Below, in pieces: positions 56,090-64,000 of a stretch of DNA of 64,000 bases (position 1 is the first letter of the stretch; each line of letters starts with the position of its first letter). Origin of the DNA: Ruegeria aquimaris (lineage in GTDB: Bacteria > Pseudomonadota > Alphaproteobacteria > Rhodobacterales > Rhodobacteraceae); the NCBI RefSeq assembly GCF_025751555.1, contig NZ_JAOWLB010000016.1, positions 1 to 64,000 of the forward strand. The letters run 5' to 3'. A program made the position numbers and the translations under genes. The notes below the pieces were generated by a model. It was given only the letters and a program-made list of their open reading frames with translations, was not told where the DNA came from and ran no database searches.

Positions 56090-56629
56090 TCAGGGGTGCA
56101 GCGATTTGCGCATCGGGTATCCCAGGATCCACCTGCCGCGCCGGGCCGGTCCCGCCGGTTGCCAGCCGCGCCTGCCATAGAACGCGCGCGCGGTCGCCGT
56201 GCTGGTCAGCAGGCCCTCGCTGGCACCCAACGCGCGCAGCCGCTCTTCCAGCCCGGCCAGCATCGCCGTGCTGGCCCCGGTGCCACGAAACCCTGGATCG
56301 ACATAGTTCAGGGTGATGCGCCCGGTCCCGCTTGCGGAGTCGAGATCCGACAGCGCGCCCACCGCGGCCGTCTGACCGCCCCGGATCAGAATCCAGAACT
56401 CCGATCCCTCCGCCGCCATCTGATCGCGCAACGCCCCGGGTTCCTTGTTGGCGCACCACCGCGCGATGGCTTCCTTGTCGCCGCCATGATCGGCGCCGCA
56501 CAGGTCCGAGATTGACCGGACCAGCACCTGCGACATGTCGAACACATCGAACACCGTCGCCCGCCGCAGGATGTCATCCGATCCTGTCGGGGAGAATGCC
56601 TGGGAAATCCCGCGCTTGTTCTGGATCAT
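56090..56629 (-). CDS. GNAT family N-acetyltransferase
   Basis: This 179-residue protein has the acetyl-CoA-binding signature of the GNAT fold (GFRGTGASTAML, about residue 113) and a C-terminal ARAFYGRRGWQPAG. It lies between DUF2948 (ATGA overlap) and hisD (66-base gap). The substrate is unknown. The start MIQNKRG at 56629 is chosen for the overlap; further upstream the frame reads antisense through DUF2948. Confidence 0.8.
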   Translation of the reverse strand: MIQNKRGISQAFSPTGSDDILRRATVFDVFDMSQVLVRSISDLCGADHGGDKEAIARWCANKEPGALRDQMAAEGSEFWILIRGGQTAAVGALSDLDSASGTGRITLNYVDPGFRGTGASTAMLAGLEERLRALGASEGLLTSTATARAFYGRRGWQPAGPARRGRWILGYPMRKSLHP

Positions 56630-57102
56630 TCCGAATGCTGCGGCACGTGGCGCGACGGCGCCAGATAAGGCCGGGTGACGTCCTTCAAGGTCACCTCCAG
56701 CGCCTCGACCGACAGCCGGATCGCGCCGTCCCCGGCAACGGTCAACAAGACCTCGCCGGCACAATCGTCAGTGGGCTCGAAGGAGATCGACAGCAGCGAA
56801 AGGATCATGTCGGCGTCGGTGCGGTCGATACCCTGGCTCGCTACGCCCAGCACATTGTCGAACACCAACAGCGACTGCACCCGCTCATAACCACGGCCGC
56901 GCCGCTCGGCCGCGGCGCGATCCTCCCACCGAAACCGGTTCAGCAACAGCGCAAACCGCCGCTCCGAGGCCCGCCAGGTCATCTCGGTGACCGGTAGCAC
57001 GGCATCCTGCACCAGCGACGAGATGATCTTGAGATCGTCGGAATCCTCTGCCCCCAGGTTCAGCGGGGCCTCTCTGCCATCTTCAAAACTTGCGTCCACC
57101 AT
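56626..57102 (-). CDS. DUF2948 family protein
   Basis: This 158-residue protein matches the alphaproteobacterial DUF2948 family (LGAEDSDDLKIISSLVQDAVLPVTEM ... RFALLLNRFRWED ... LLSISF). The function is unknown. It is usually found near hisD, as here, and its stop overlaps the GNAT start by 4 bases. No membrane segment or signal peptide is present. Confidence 0.85.
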   Translation of the reverse strand: MVDASFEDGREAPLNLGAEDSDDLKIISSLVQDAVLPVTEMTWRASERRFALLLNRFRWEDRAAAERRGRGYERVQSLLVFDNVLGVASQGIDRTDADMILSLLSISFEPTDDCAGEVLLTVAGDGAIRLSVEALEVTLKDVTRPYLAPSRHVPQHSE

Positions 57103-57269
57103 TCGTCCCTGATCCGTTCGATTCTTGCACCCGAGGATTCGAGCCCGTCCAACACATGTTCATATCACCGGTCCCGATGATAGACCCTGCCGCCCTGTGT
57201 CCCATCTGTTTCGGCCCACCTCGCAGCATCCCGCGCCCTGTCCCAGGCCACCCGCCCAGCGATCCCGGC

Positions 57270-57425
57270 CTAGTCCGTGTCCGCTGCTTTTTCTTCCTCC
57301 GCCGATGACCGGGCTCGCGCCTGCGCCTTGCGCCGCGCTAGATTCGCCTTGAGCGCCGCCTTAAGCCGGTCCTCTCGGGTCTCAGTGCCGCGTTTCGCCT
57401 TCGGGGGGGATTTTTCCTTTGCCAT
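57270..57425 (-). CDS. small basic protein, 51 residues
   Basis: This short gene encodes MAKEKSPPKAK... with a central basic helix (DRLKAALKANLARRKAQARAR) and an acidic tail. Small proteins with the RLKAALKANLARRKAQ segment occur widely in Rhodobacteraceae near tRNA and his genes, as far as I recall. The function is unknown. The basic amphipathic helix could bind nucleic acid, but that is a guess. Confidence 0.65.
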   Translation of the reverse strand: MAKEKSPPKAKRGTETREDRLKAALKANLARRKAQARARSSAEEEKAADTD

Positions 57426-57508
57426 GGCCTTTCTCTACAGGAGGCTAAAAAAACCGTCTAGATGCCCTTGCGCGCCGTTTCGTTTGAGTCTAATCACCCG
57501 CTCACCCC

Positions 57509-57583
<75 letters not shown>

Positions 57584-57899
57584 TCAAACCCCCTTGAAAA
57601 CAAACAAGAAGCCGCGACGCGGATTTAGTGCGCCTGATTTTTCGGACACGAATGGGCCTGCTTGCGGTTGTGACAACGGTGGGTGGTCAGTTTCAGTCGG
57701 AACAGGGCGCTTTGCAGGATCGACTTTTGCGGCGGAAGCGCCCAAAGCCCGGCACGCAGGCAACTTGGCGGTCGGAAAACGGCTGTGGACAGGTGGCCGG
57801 GGTCGCCTGCCGCACTGAATATCTCGCCAAATCCAAAGGAAAATCCTATCGTGAGCCAACACCACAAGAGCTTTGACAAAGGGTGGTAAGGAAAGAGAT
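57584..57899 (+). other. gap after tRNA-Thr, no gene seen
   Basis: These 316 bases lie between tRNA-Thr and the hydrolase/cyclase gene. Several short frames are open on both strands but none shows family sequence or a proper ribosome binding site. No second copy of the tRNA 3' end (attachment-site repeat) and no integrase is present. Confidence 0.5.
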
Positions 57900-59228
57900 G
57901 TGAGACCCGACACCCGGTACGCACGCAGCGGAGATCTTAGCATCGCCTACCAGGTCTTTGGCGAAGGCGACGAGGATCTTGTCCTCGTTCCGGGCTGGGT
58001 TTCCAATGTCGATCTGTTCTGGGATGAGCCGATCGTTGCGCGCTTTCTCACCGAACTCTCAAGCTTTTGTCGCGTCATTCTGTTCGACAAACGCGGTACC
58101 GGTCTTTCGGACCGGGGCTCTGGCGCCGCCACCCTCGAAGAGCGGATGGATGATGTCCGGGCCGTCATGGATGCGGTTGGCTCGCAAGGCGCCACGATCT
58201 TTGGCTATTCCGAAGGCGGCCCGATGAGCGTGTTGTTCGCCGCCACCTATCCGGACCGCACCCGCGCCCTTGTCCTGGCGGGCAGTTATGCCAACAGGCG
58301 CGCACGCCCGGATTATCCCGAAGGCTTGTCTGAGGCGGATATCGAAAGGTTGGTCGAAAGGGTCCGTGCGGACTGGGGCACCGCGCTGGACATCGAGCGG
58401 CGCATTCCCAGCCTTGCGGATAACCCCAGGTTCCGCAACTGGTGGGCCCGGTTTCTGCGCGGCGGCGCCTCACCCGCAGCGGCCTTGGCTTTGCTGCGGA
58501 TGAACCTTGAAATCGACGTGCGACCGATCCTTGCTTCGGTGCAGGCGCCCAGTTTGATTTTGCACGCAGTTCGGGATCGGGTCGTCGCCTGTTCAAACGG
58601 GCGGTACCTGGCCGCGAACATCCCGAACGCCCGGATGGTCGAGATCGACGCCGACGATCATCCTCCCTATACCGAGGTCTCGGAACGCGTCTTGGCCGAG
58701 ATCCGGCAATTCATTACCGGACAGGAGAGACGCCAGATCGAGGAGCGGGTTCTGGGGACCATCATGTTCACCGACATTGTCGGGTCGACCAGCCTCGTTC
58801 ACAAGGTCGGAGACAGGGCCTGGAACGACACGCTGGCGGCGCATCATGACGAGGTCAGAAACCAGCTTGAGATCTTTGGCGGGCGCGAGGTCAAGACCAC
58901 TGGCGACGGGTTTCTTGCGATGTTCGACGGCCCGGCACGGGCGGTCCGCTGCGGGCATTCGATTCAATCCGCCATGGATGCGATCGGCCTCAAGGTCCGC
59001 ATCGGCCTGCATACCGGCGAGTGCACGATCTCCGGCGATGACGTTGCCGGAATAGCGGTTCATATCGCGGCCCGCATCGGTGGCATGGCCGAAGCCGGAC
59101 AGGTCCTTGTATCACAAACCGTGCGCGATCTGGTGGCCGGGTCCGGCCTGATCTTCGACAATCTGGGCTTGCGGGAATTGCGGGGCGTTGACGGCCAATG
59201 GTCGATCTGCGCCGCAAGATCGAAGTAG
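57900..59228 (+). CDS. alpha/beta-hydrolase fused to class III nucleotide cyclase
   Basis: In this 442-residue protein the N-terminal half (about 1-275) is an alpha/beta hydrolase with nucleophile S104 (GYSEGG) and probable D226 and H254. The C-terminal half (about 283-440) is an adenylate/guanylate cyclase domain with metal-binding D292 (FTDIVGST) and D336 (TTGDGFLAMFDG). Such fusions may couple sensing or turnover of a small ester to cyclic-nucleotide production. I chose GTG at 57900 because AAGGAAAGA lies before it; a TTG at 57873 has no such site. Confidence 0.82.
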   Translation: MRPDTRYARSGDLSIAYQVFGEGDEDLVLVPGWVSNVDLFWDEPIVARFLTELSSFCRVILFDKRGTGLSDRGSGAATLEERMDDVRAVMDAVGSQGATIFGYSEGGPMSVLFAATYPDRTRALVLAGSYANRRARPDYPEGLSEADIERLVERVRADWGTALDIERRIPSLADNPRFRNWWARFLRGGASPAAALALLRMNLEIDVRPILASVQAPSLILHAVRDRVVACSNGRYLAANIPNARMVEIDADDHPPYTEVSERVLAEIRQFITGQERRQIEERVLGTIMFTDIVGSTSLVHKVGDRAWNDTLAAHHDEVRNQLEIFGGREVKTTGDGFLAMFDGPARAVRCGHSIQSAMDAIGLKVRIGLHTGECTISGDDVAGIAVHIAARIGGMAEAGQVLVSQTVRDLVAGSGLIFDNLGLRELRGVDGQWSICAARSK

Positions 59229-59270
59229 GCCCGATCCGGGTAACCGGTGCGGAATGGCCTCTCGGGGCCT

Positions 59271-59317
59271 GTACAAAACGGTCAATCCCCCCTTGGAACC
59301 CGGTACAAAACGGTCAA
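59271..59317. repeat. pair of 15-bp direct repeats
   Basis: GTACAAAACGGTCAA occurs at 59271-59285 and again at 59303-59317, a 32-base period. It lies just after the hydrolase/cyclase stop and before the convergent TetR gene. Origin unknown; a relic of an insertion-sequence end is possible, but no transposase is nearby. Confidence 0.6.
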
Positions 59318-59331
59318 AACGCCGGTTTGCT

Positions 59332-60009
59332 TCAGTCCGCGAAGGTGGCCTTGTGGTCGGGGAAGACCATGCGCAGATGCGCCATGGTCAGGCGCAACCC
59401 TTCCTCGATCGAGAAGCTTTCGGGGGTCAGGTACAATTTTTGCCAGAACCCGTCGGTCAGTGAATCGATGCCGAACGCCGCGTCGCGGGCCTCGGTTTCC
59501 GAGGCATTCGGTAACAGTTCGCGGCACAATTCATAGAGCGCCGCACCCCTCTGGACGTCGAAATCCCGGGCGCTGTCGGCATAGCGCGGGCGGAAACTCG
59601 CCTCGCCCCAGAACGAGAACCAGACCGCCAGCGCCTCACGGTTGCAGACCACTGGCGAGAAGTCGGCCCGGATCAGCGCCGCCAGCCGCTCCGCCGGGTC
59701 GGTCCCGGCTTCGGCCACTGCGTTGCGCCAGGTGTCGGCATAGATCGAATACTGGTACTCCAGCGCTGCGGCCAACAGCATGTCTTTGCTTTTAAAGTAG
59801 AAAACCGCGACGCCCTGGGACAGCCCGGCGGCATTCGCAACCGTTGCCAGCGTGGTGCGGGACAACCCGTTCTCGACAACCGAGCGCAGCGTCGCCTCGA
59901 TCAGCTGCCTGCGGCGGCGGTCGGCATTGTCCTTGCGTTCCTTGCGCTGCCGGGGCGGCGGCGGGGCTTTGTCGGTCATCCTGGCGGCTCCGGGTTTTCC
60001 ATGACGCAT
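59332..60009 (-). CDS. TetR family regulator, BetI-like
   Basis: This 225-residue repressor-type protein has an N-terminal TetR helix-turn-helix (about residues 30-75, RRRQLIEATLRSVVENGLSRTTLATVANAAGLSQGVAVFYFKSKDML). Its C-terminal ligand domain resembles the BetI/TetR_C_6 group (WFSFWGEASFRPRYA). The start at 60009 has AGGA seven bases before it; MTDK at 59979 is an alternative. It is divergent from two flavoproteins across a perfect palindrome, so it probably represses them. Confidence 0.83.
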   Translation of the reverse strand: MRHGKPGAARMTDKAPPPPRQRKERKDNADRRRRQLIEATLRSVVENGLSRTTLATVANAAGLSQGVAVFYFKSKDMLLAAALEYQYSIYADTWRNAVAEAGTDPAERLAALIRADFSPVVCNREALAVWFSFWGEASFRPRYADSARDFDVQRGAALYELCRELLPNASETEARDAAFGIDSLTDGFWQKLYLTPESFSIEEGLRLTMAHLRMVFPDHKATFAD

Positions 60010-60052
60010 CTCTATCCTGTCCGGTATCGTGAATAAAGTAGTCCAAAATTTA

Positions 60053-60066
60053 TTTGAGCGCTCAAA
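60053..60066. promoter_or_regulatory. 14-bp perfect palindrome, TetR operator
   Basis: TTTGAGCGCTCAAA lies in the AT-rich gap between the TetR gene and the divergent flavoprotein operon, 58 bases before the latter. Its form and place fit the binding site of the adjacent TetR regulator. Confidence 0.7.
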
Positions 60067-60123
60067 AAACTTTACGAACCCCGGACGCCGAGGTATTCCT
60101 TGATCAGCAAAAGGGAGCACGCG

Positions 60124-61761
60124 ATGGGGCGTCACGACCGATATGATGCGATAATCGCCGGGGCGGGCCACAATGGCCTGACCACGGCCTGCTATCTGGC
60201 CAAGGCCGGGCTCAAGGTTCTGGTGGTCGAGAAGAACGACTGGATCGGCGGCGCCGCCGTCAGCCGCTCGCTGCATCCCGGCTGGACCTATTCGAACTGT
60301 TCCTATGTCTGTTCTCTGTTGCGGCGCGAGATCGTGCGCGACCTTGAATTGCCGCGCTTCGGGCTTCAGGTCATCCCTTACGAGGGTGGCGCGACCTTTA
60401 CCTCCGATGGCGACTATTTCGCCTATTATTCTGATCACGACGCCCTGCGGCGCGAGATCGCCCGGCACGAGCCGCGCGATGTCGATGCCTATGACCGGTT
60501 CAGCCAGACGGTGATGCGGCAATGCCGGTTCATCCGGCCGTTCCTGCTGCGCACGGCGCCCGATCCGGTGCGGATGCGTCCGCGCGATATCTCTGAACTG
60601 GCTTATCTGGTGCGCAAGGTGCACGGGCTGGGCGCGCGCGAGATCGGCGAGACGCTGCGGTTCTGGACCATGTCCATCGGCGATTTCCTGGACGAGCATT
60701 TCGAGAATGACCTGATCAAGGCGCATCTGGCTGGCTCGGGGATCATCGGAACCGGGCTGGGCGTCTATTCGCCCGGGTCTGCCTATGTGCTCTTGCATCA
60801 TTATATGGGGGATGTGGACGGAACCATCGGTGCCTGGGGGTTTGCCCGGGGTGGCATGGGGTCGATCAGCCGCGCGCTGGGACTGGCGTTTGAAGAGGCG
60901 GGCGGCACCATCGTGACCGGCTCTGGGATCGACAAGTTCCTGACCAGGGGCGGCAAGGTGACCGGCGTCGCGCTGGAAAACGGCGATACTTACGAGGCGC
61001 CTGTTGTGGCCTCGAACATGGATGTCAAACGGACCTTCCTGAAGCACACCGACCGCGACGATCTGCCGGGCGATTTCCTGCGCGCGGTCGAGCGGTTCAA
61101 GATCCGCGGTTCGTCGGGCAAGCTGAACATCGCGCTGGATCGCCTGCCCGAGTTTCCGGCCGCACCCGCCGGGGCGCCATTCCTGCGCGGTGACATGCAC
61201 TGCTCGACCTCGCTGGCCGAGCTTGAGCGCGCTTATGACGACTGGAAGGACGGCCGCTGGTCGCAAAGCCCCTATTTCGACATGCTGATCCCCAGCCAGA
61301 TCGACCCGACCATGGCGCCGCCGGGCAGCCATATGATGACCGTCTTTGTACAATACGCGCCCTATGATCTTGAAGTCGACGGCGTGCGCGACGCCGCCAA
61401 CTGGACCGAGGAGCGTCGCCGCGCCTTTGCCGATTGCGTGTTGGACAAGATGTCAGCTGCCTGTCCGGATATCAAAGAGCGTGTGCAGCACGTGGAAATC
61501 CGTTCGCCGCTGGAACTTGAGACCGAGGTCGGGTTGACCGAGGGCAATATCTTTCAGGGTGAGCTGACCTTTGACCAGTTGCTCTTCAATCGACCGGTGC
61601 CGGGTTATGCCGACTATCGCTCGCCGATCCGGGGCCTCTATCTGGTGGGTTCGTCCGCGCATCCCGGCGGTGGGGTCATGGCCGCACCCGGGGCGAATGC
61701 GGCGCGCGAAATCCTGATCGACCTGGGCCGCCGCAGCGGGCTGCCGGCCGAGGCCGCGTGA
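60124..61761 (+). CDS. phytoene dehydrogenase-like FAD oxidoreductase (first copy)
   Basis: This 545-residue flavoprotein is of the CrtI/PYROXD2-like amine-oxidase superfamily. It has an N-terminal dinucleotide-binding motif (IIAGAGHNGLTTACYLAKAGLKVLVVEKNDWIGG, about residues 8-42) and a C-terminal GLYLVGSSAHPGGGVMAAPGANAA FAD-contact motif. No carotenoid genes are near, so phytoene is unlikely to be the substrate. The ATG at 60124 has AAGGGAG; an upstream TTG is rejected. It is followed by a paralogue and a GcvT-family gene. Confidence 0.82.
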   Translation: MGRHDRYDAIIAGAGHNGLTTACYLAKAGLKVLVVEKNDWIGGAAVSRSLHPGWTYSNCSYVCSLLRREIVRDLELPRFGLQVIPYEGGATFTSDGDYFAYYSDHDALRREIARHEPRDVDAYDRFSQTVMRQCRFIRPFLLRTAPDPVRMRPRDISELAYLVRKVHGLGAREIGETLRFWTMSIGDFLDEHFENDLIKAHLAGSGIIGTGLGVYSPGSAYVLLHHYMGDVDGTIGAWGFARGGMGSISRALGLAFEEAGGTIVTGSGIDKFLTRGGKVTGVALENGDTYEAPVVASNMDVKRTFLKHTDRDDLPGDFLRAVERFKIRGSSGKLNIALDRLPEFPAAPAGAPFLRGDMHCSTSLAELERAYDDWKDGRWSQSPYFDMLIPSQIDPTMAPPGSHMMTVFVQYAPYDLEVDGVRDAANWTEERRRAFADCVLDKMSAACPDIKERVQHVEIRSPLELETEVGLTEGNIFQGELTFDQLLFNRPVPGYADYRSPIRGLYLVGSSAHPGGGVMAAPGANAAREILIDLGRRSGLPAEAA

Positions 61762-61772
61762 GGAGACGGGCG

Positions 61773-63311
61773 ATGGAACAGTTCGATGCGATCGTGATCG
61801 GGGCGGGGCACAATGGCCTGACGGCGGCTGCGGTTCTGGCGGGCAAGGGCAAAAGGGTCCTTGTTCTGGAGCGTAGCACGTCACTGGGCGGCATGATGGC
61901 GACAGGAACGCTGAATGGAGTTCAGCTGCCCCGTCTGGCCCATCTTCTTTACAACCTGAATCCGGTCGTGGTCAGGGATCTGGGTCTGAAACTGGACGCA
62001 AAACCTGTGCCTACAGTTGCCTTGTCCGAGGATGGTCGGCATGTGGTGATGGATGGAGCCGAGGTCCGGTTCGCCGATGGCACGGCACATCCCGATGCTG
62101 CGGCCTTTGTGACCTTGTACCAAAGGCTTGTGCGGTTTGGGACCTTGCTGGGCCAGCTTGCACAGGCAGCGCCGCCGGACCTGTCCGGGTCGCTGAGTCT
62201 GGCGCAGGCGGGAGAACTGGGCGCGCTGGCGCGTCTTGGTTTGCGGCTGCGCCTGATGGGCAAGGCCGAGATGCGCGAATTCCTGCGGATCGTCCTGTCC
62301 AACGCGCAGGACCTTATTCTCGACGAATTGGCTGACGGGCCGCTGGCCGGTGCGCTGGCAGCGGATGCGGTGCGCGGGGCCTGGGCGGGGCCGTCGGCGC
62401 CGGGCACGGTGTTTTCGCTGATCTACCGTTTGGCGCAGGGCGGTGGCGCTGCCCTGCCTTCGGGCGGGATGGATGCGGTTGTGTCCGCCTTTGTCAAGGC
62501 GGCAGAGGCCCGGGGCGCTACGATCCGGACCGGGGCCGCAGTCCAGCGGATCGTCGTCGAAGGTGATCGGGTCACGGGCGTCGAACTGGCCGACGGCTCA
62601 CGGGTATCGTCGGCGATGGTGCTGTCTACTGCGGGTGCGGCGCAAAGCATGATGCTGGCCGGGCACGGCAGCTATGATATCGAGGCCGTCCGCAGGTTGC
62701 GCAACTTCCGCACCAAGGGCACGGCTGCCAAGGTGAACCTAGTTCTGAGTGGTGCGCCCAAGTTCAGCGGCCTTTCACGTGAACAGGCATCCGGGCGACT
62801 GTTGATTGCACGGTCTGTCCGGGCGGTCGAGAGGGCCTTCAACCCGGTAAAATATGGCGAAGCTTCCAAAGCACCGGTCATTGAGGCGGTGGTGCCGACG
62901 CTGACCGTGCCTGATGCGTCCGGTAAACACGTGGTCTCGGCGGTTGTTCAATATGTCCCCTATGCCCCCGACGGTGGCTGGACCGACACCGCGCGCCAGA
63001 CGGTGATCGACCAAGTCGTCGCCGCACTGGATCGGTTCGCGCCGGGACTGGCCGCTATGGTCACGGCCAGCGAATTGCTGACACCTGCCGATATTGAGTC
63101 TGAGACCGGTGCGCCGGGTGGGCATTGGCATCATGGCGAGATGAGTTTCGATCAGCTCCTGTCGGTGCGCCCAGCGAATGGCCTGGCCCATTATGGCTTC
63201 GGTCCGGCGGGACTGTACCTTGCCGGGGCGGCGGCGCATCCGGGTGGCGATGTCACGGGCGCACCGGGCCGGAACGCCGCGCTGAAGGCATTGAAGGAGA
63301 TGGCGGCATGA
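61773..63311 (+). CDS. phytoene dehydrogenase-like FAD oxidoreductase (second copy)
   Basis: This 512-residue paralogue of the preceding protein has VIGAGHNGLTAAAVLAGKGKRVLVLERSTSLGG at the N-terminus and GLYLAGAAAHPGGDVTGAPGRNAA near the C-terminus. The two may form a heteromer or act in turn on one substrate. It starts 11 bases after the first copy with GAGGAGA upstream, and its TGA overlaps the next ATG (ATGA). Confidence 0.82.
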   Translation: MEQFDAIVIGAGHNGLTAAAVLAGKGKRVLVLERSTSLGGMMATGTLNGVQLPRLAHLLYNLNPVVVRDLGLKLDAKPVPTVALSEDGRHVVMDGAEVRFADGTAHPDAAAFVTLYQRLVRFGTLLGQLAQAAPPDLSGSLSLAQAGELGALARLGLRLRLMGKAEMREFLRIVLSNAQDLILDELADGPLAGALAADAVRGAWAGPSAPGTVFSLIYRLAQGGGAALPSGGMDAVVSAFVKAAEARGATIRTGAAVQRIVVEGDRVTGVELADGSRVSSAMVLSTAGAAQSMMLAGHGSYDIEAVRRLRNFRTKGTAAKVNLVLSGAPKFSGLSREQASGRLLIARSVRAVERAFNPVKYGEASKAPVIEAVVPTLTVPDASGKHVVSAVVQYVPYAPDGGWTDTARQTVIDQVVAALDRFAPGLAAMVTASELLTPADIESETGAPGGHWHHGEMSFDQLLSVRPANGLAHYGFGPAGLYLAGAAAHPGGDVTGAPGRNAALKALKEMAA

Positions 63312-64000
63312 AGGATACGCGCCACGATCTGCCCCCGGAGCATGTCCCGCTGGGCCTGATCCCGACGCCGTTCCAACCACGGCTGGAACCGTTGAGCCGG
63401 ACCAAGGACTGGATGAACTGGGCGGGCTACATCTCGCCCGCCGTACTGGACACGATGGAGTTCGAGTATTTCGCGATCCGCAACCAGGCGACGCTGTTCG
63501 ATATCTCGCCCATGCACAAATACCGCGTCTCCGGCCCCGAGGCACTGGGGATGTTGAACCGGCTTGTCACCCGAGATGTGCGGAAACTGGCACCGGGGCG
63601 CGTTGCCTATGTGATGTGGTGCGACGAGGATGGCATGGTGATCGACGATGGAACATTGTTCCGGCTGTCGGAAACCGAGTTCCGCCTGTGCTGCCAGGAA
63701 CCGCAGTTCTCATGGTTGCTGGATGCGGCCTGGGGCTATGATGTCCGGGTCGAGGACGAGTCGCACAGTGTTGCGGGCCTGTCATTGCAGGGGCCGACCT
63801 CGGCGTCTGTCTTGCTTGAGGCCGGTTTCGAGATCGACCATCTCCGCCCGTTTGATCTGGCCGAGGCCGAGCCGGGGTTGTTGATCTCGCGTACCGGGTT
63901 TACCGGCGATCTTGGATATGAGCTGTGGATCTCGCCGGACCATGCATTGGCGCTGTGGGATCGGCTGTGGGATGCGGGGCAGACCTGGGGCATTCGCGCC
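63308..64000 (+). CDS. GcvT-family aminomethyltransferase-like protein, 3' end cut off
   Basis: The first 231 codons are present and run out of the window. They contain GcvT-family folate-binding features: FDISPMHKYRVSGPEAL near residue 65, RDVRKLAPGRVAYVMWCDEDGMVIDD near 90, SLQGPTS near 160, and ISRTGFTGDLGYELWI near 195. Members transfer one-carbon units from glycine, sarcosine, dimethylglycine or DMSP to tetrahydrofolate. The start overlaps the flavoprotein stop (ATGA). The pairing of flavoprotein and GcvT suggests oxidative demethylation of an N-methyl or similar compound; this is inference. Confidence 0.8.
   Translation, partial: MKDTRHDLPPEHVPLGLIPTPFQPRLEPLSRTKDWMNWAGYISPAVLDTMEFEYFAIRNQATLFDISPMHKYRVSGPEALGMLNRLVTRDVRKLAPGRVAYVMWCDEDGMVIDDGTLFRLSETEFRLCCQEPQFSWLLDAAWGYDVRVEDESHSVAGLSLQGPTSASVLLEAGFEIDHLRPFDLAEAEPGLLISRTGFTGDLGYELWISPDHALALWDRLWDAGQTWGIRA

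Noticed and set aside
60124-63311. Carotenoid biosynthesis
   Set aside because: The two CrtI-like proteins are adjacent to a GcvT-family gene, and no crtB, crtE or other carotenoid gene is visible.

Overview
The window is high-GC DNA from an alphaproteobacterium, most probably a marine Rhodobacteraceae (Roseobacter-group) strain. This rests on the nirS-type denitrification layout, the TRAP-type malonate uptake genes, the DUF2948 gene next to hisD, many ATGA/GTGA start-stop overlaps, and a short GC-rich motif (19988-20007) that I recall as abundant in that order. No rRNA, CRISPR array, integrase or intact insertion sequence was seen. There is one tRNA gene (Thr, GGT).

Layout. (1) 77-4711: three exported or Tat-linked hydrolases (a serine hydrolase, an M20 amidohydrolase and a YtcJ-like amidohydrolase). 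(2) 5090-11569: a malonate utilisation locus (matB, matA, TRAP matM/matQ/matP) divergent from a GntR/FCD regulator, with a palindromic operator between them. (3) 11650-18146: a LysR regulator, a polyamine-type ABC transporter and an aminobutyraldehyde dehydrogenase, closed by a terminator. (4) 18214-27292 on the minus strand: the complete nirS, E, C, F, DL, G, H, J, N set for cytochrome cd1 nitrite reductase and heme d1, ending in a small membrane protein. (5) 27457-30405: nnrS, a ZntB-like transporter, and mntP with a yybP-ykoY manganese riboswitch. (6) 30586-36014: norCBQDEF. Both nirS and norC are preceded by a TTGAC-N4-GTTAA site typical of NNR/DNR control, so nitrite and NO reduction are probably co-induced. 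(7) 36284-42673: a HisN-type phosphatase, a Na/Pi cotransporter, an EamA exporter, an amine oxidase and a berberine-bridge-type oxidase.

(8) 42680-54725 is the most unusual part. A large SAM/cyclase/ATPase signalling protein is followed by a convergent Crp/Fnr regulator. Divergent from that regulator is a tight three-gene operon. It encodes a 920-residue protein carrying both a complete subtilisin triad and a complete trypsin triad, a trypsin-NTPase fusion, and a 1087-residue STAND-like NTPase. None of the three has a signal peptide. This looks like an intracellular NTP-controlled proteolytic conflict or stress system, possibly switched by a local cyclic-nucleotide circuit; that function is inference.

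(9) 54722-57583: hisD, a GNAT enzyme, DUF2948, a 51-residue basic protein and tRNA-Thr. (10) 57900-64000: an alpha/beta-hydrolase/cyclase fusion, then a TetR regulator divergent (across a perfect 14-bp palindrome) from two CrtI/PYROXD2-like flavoproteins and a GcvT-family protein cut off by the window end.
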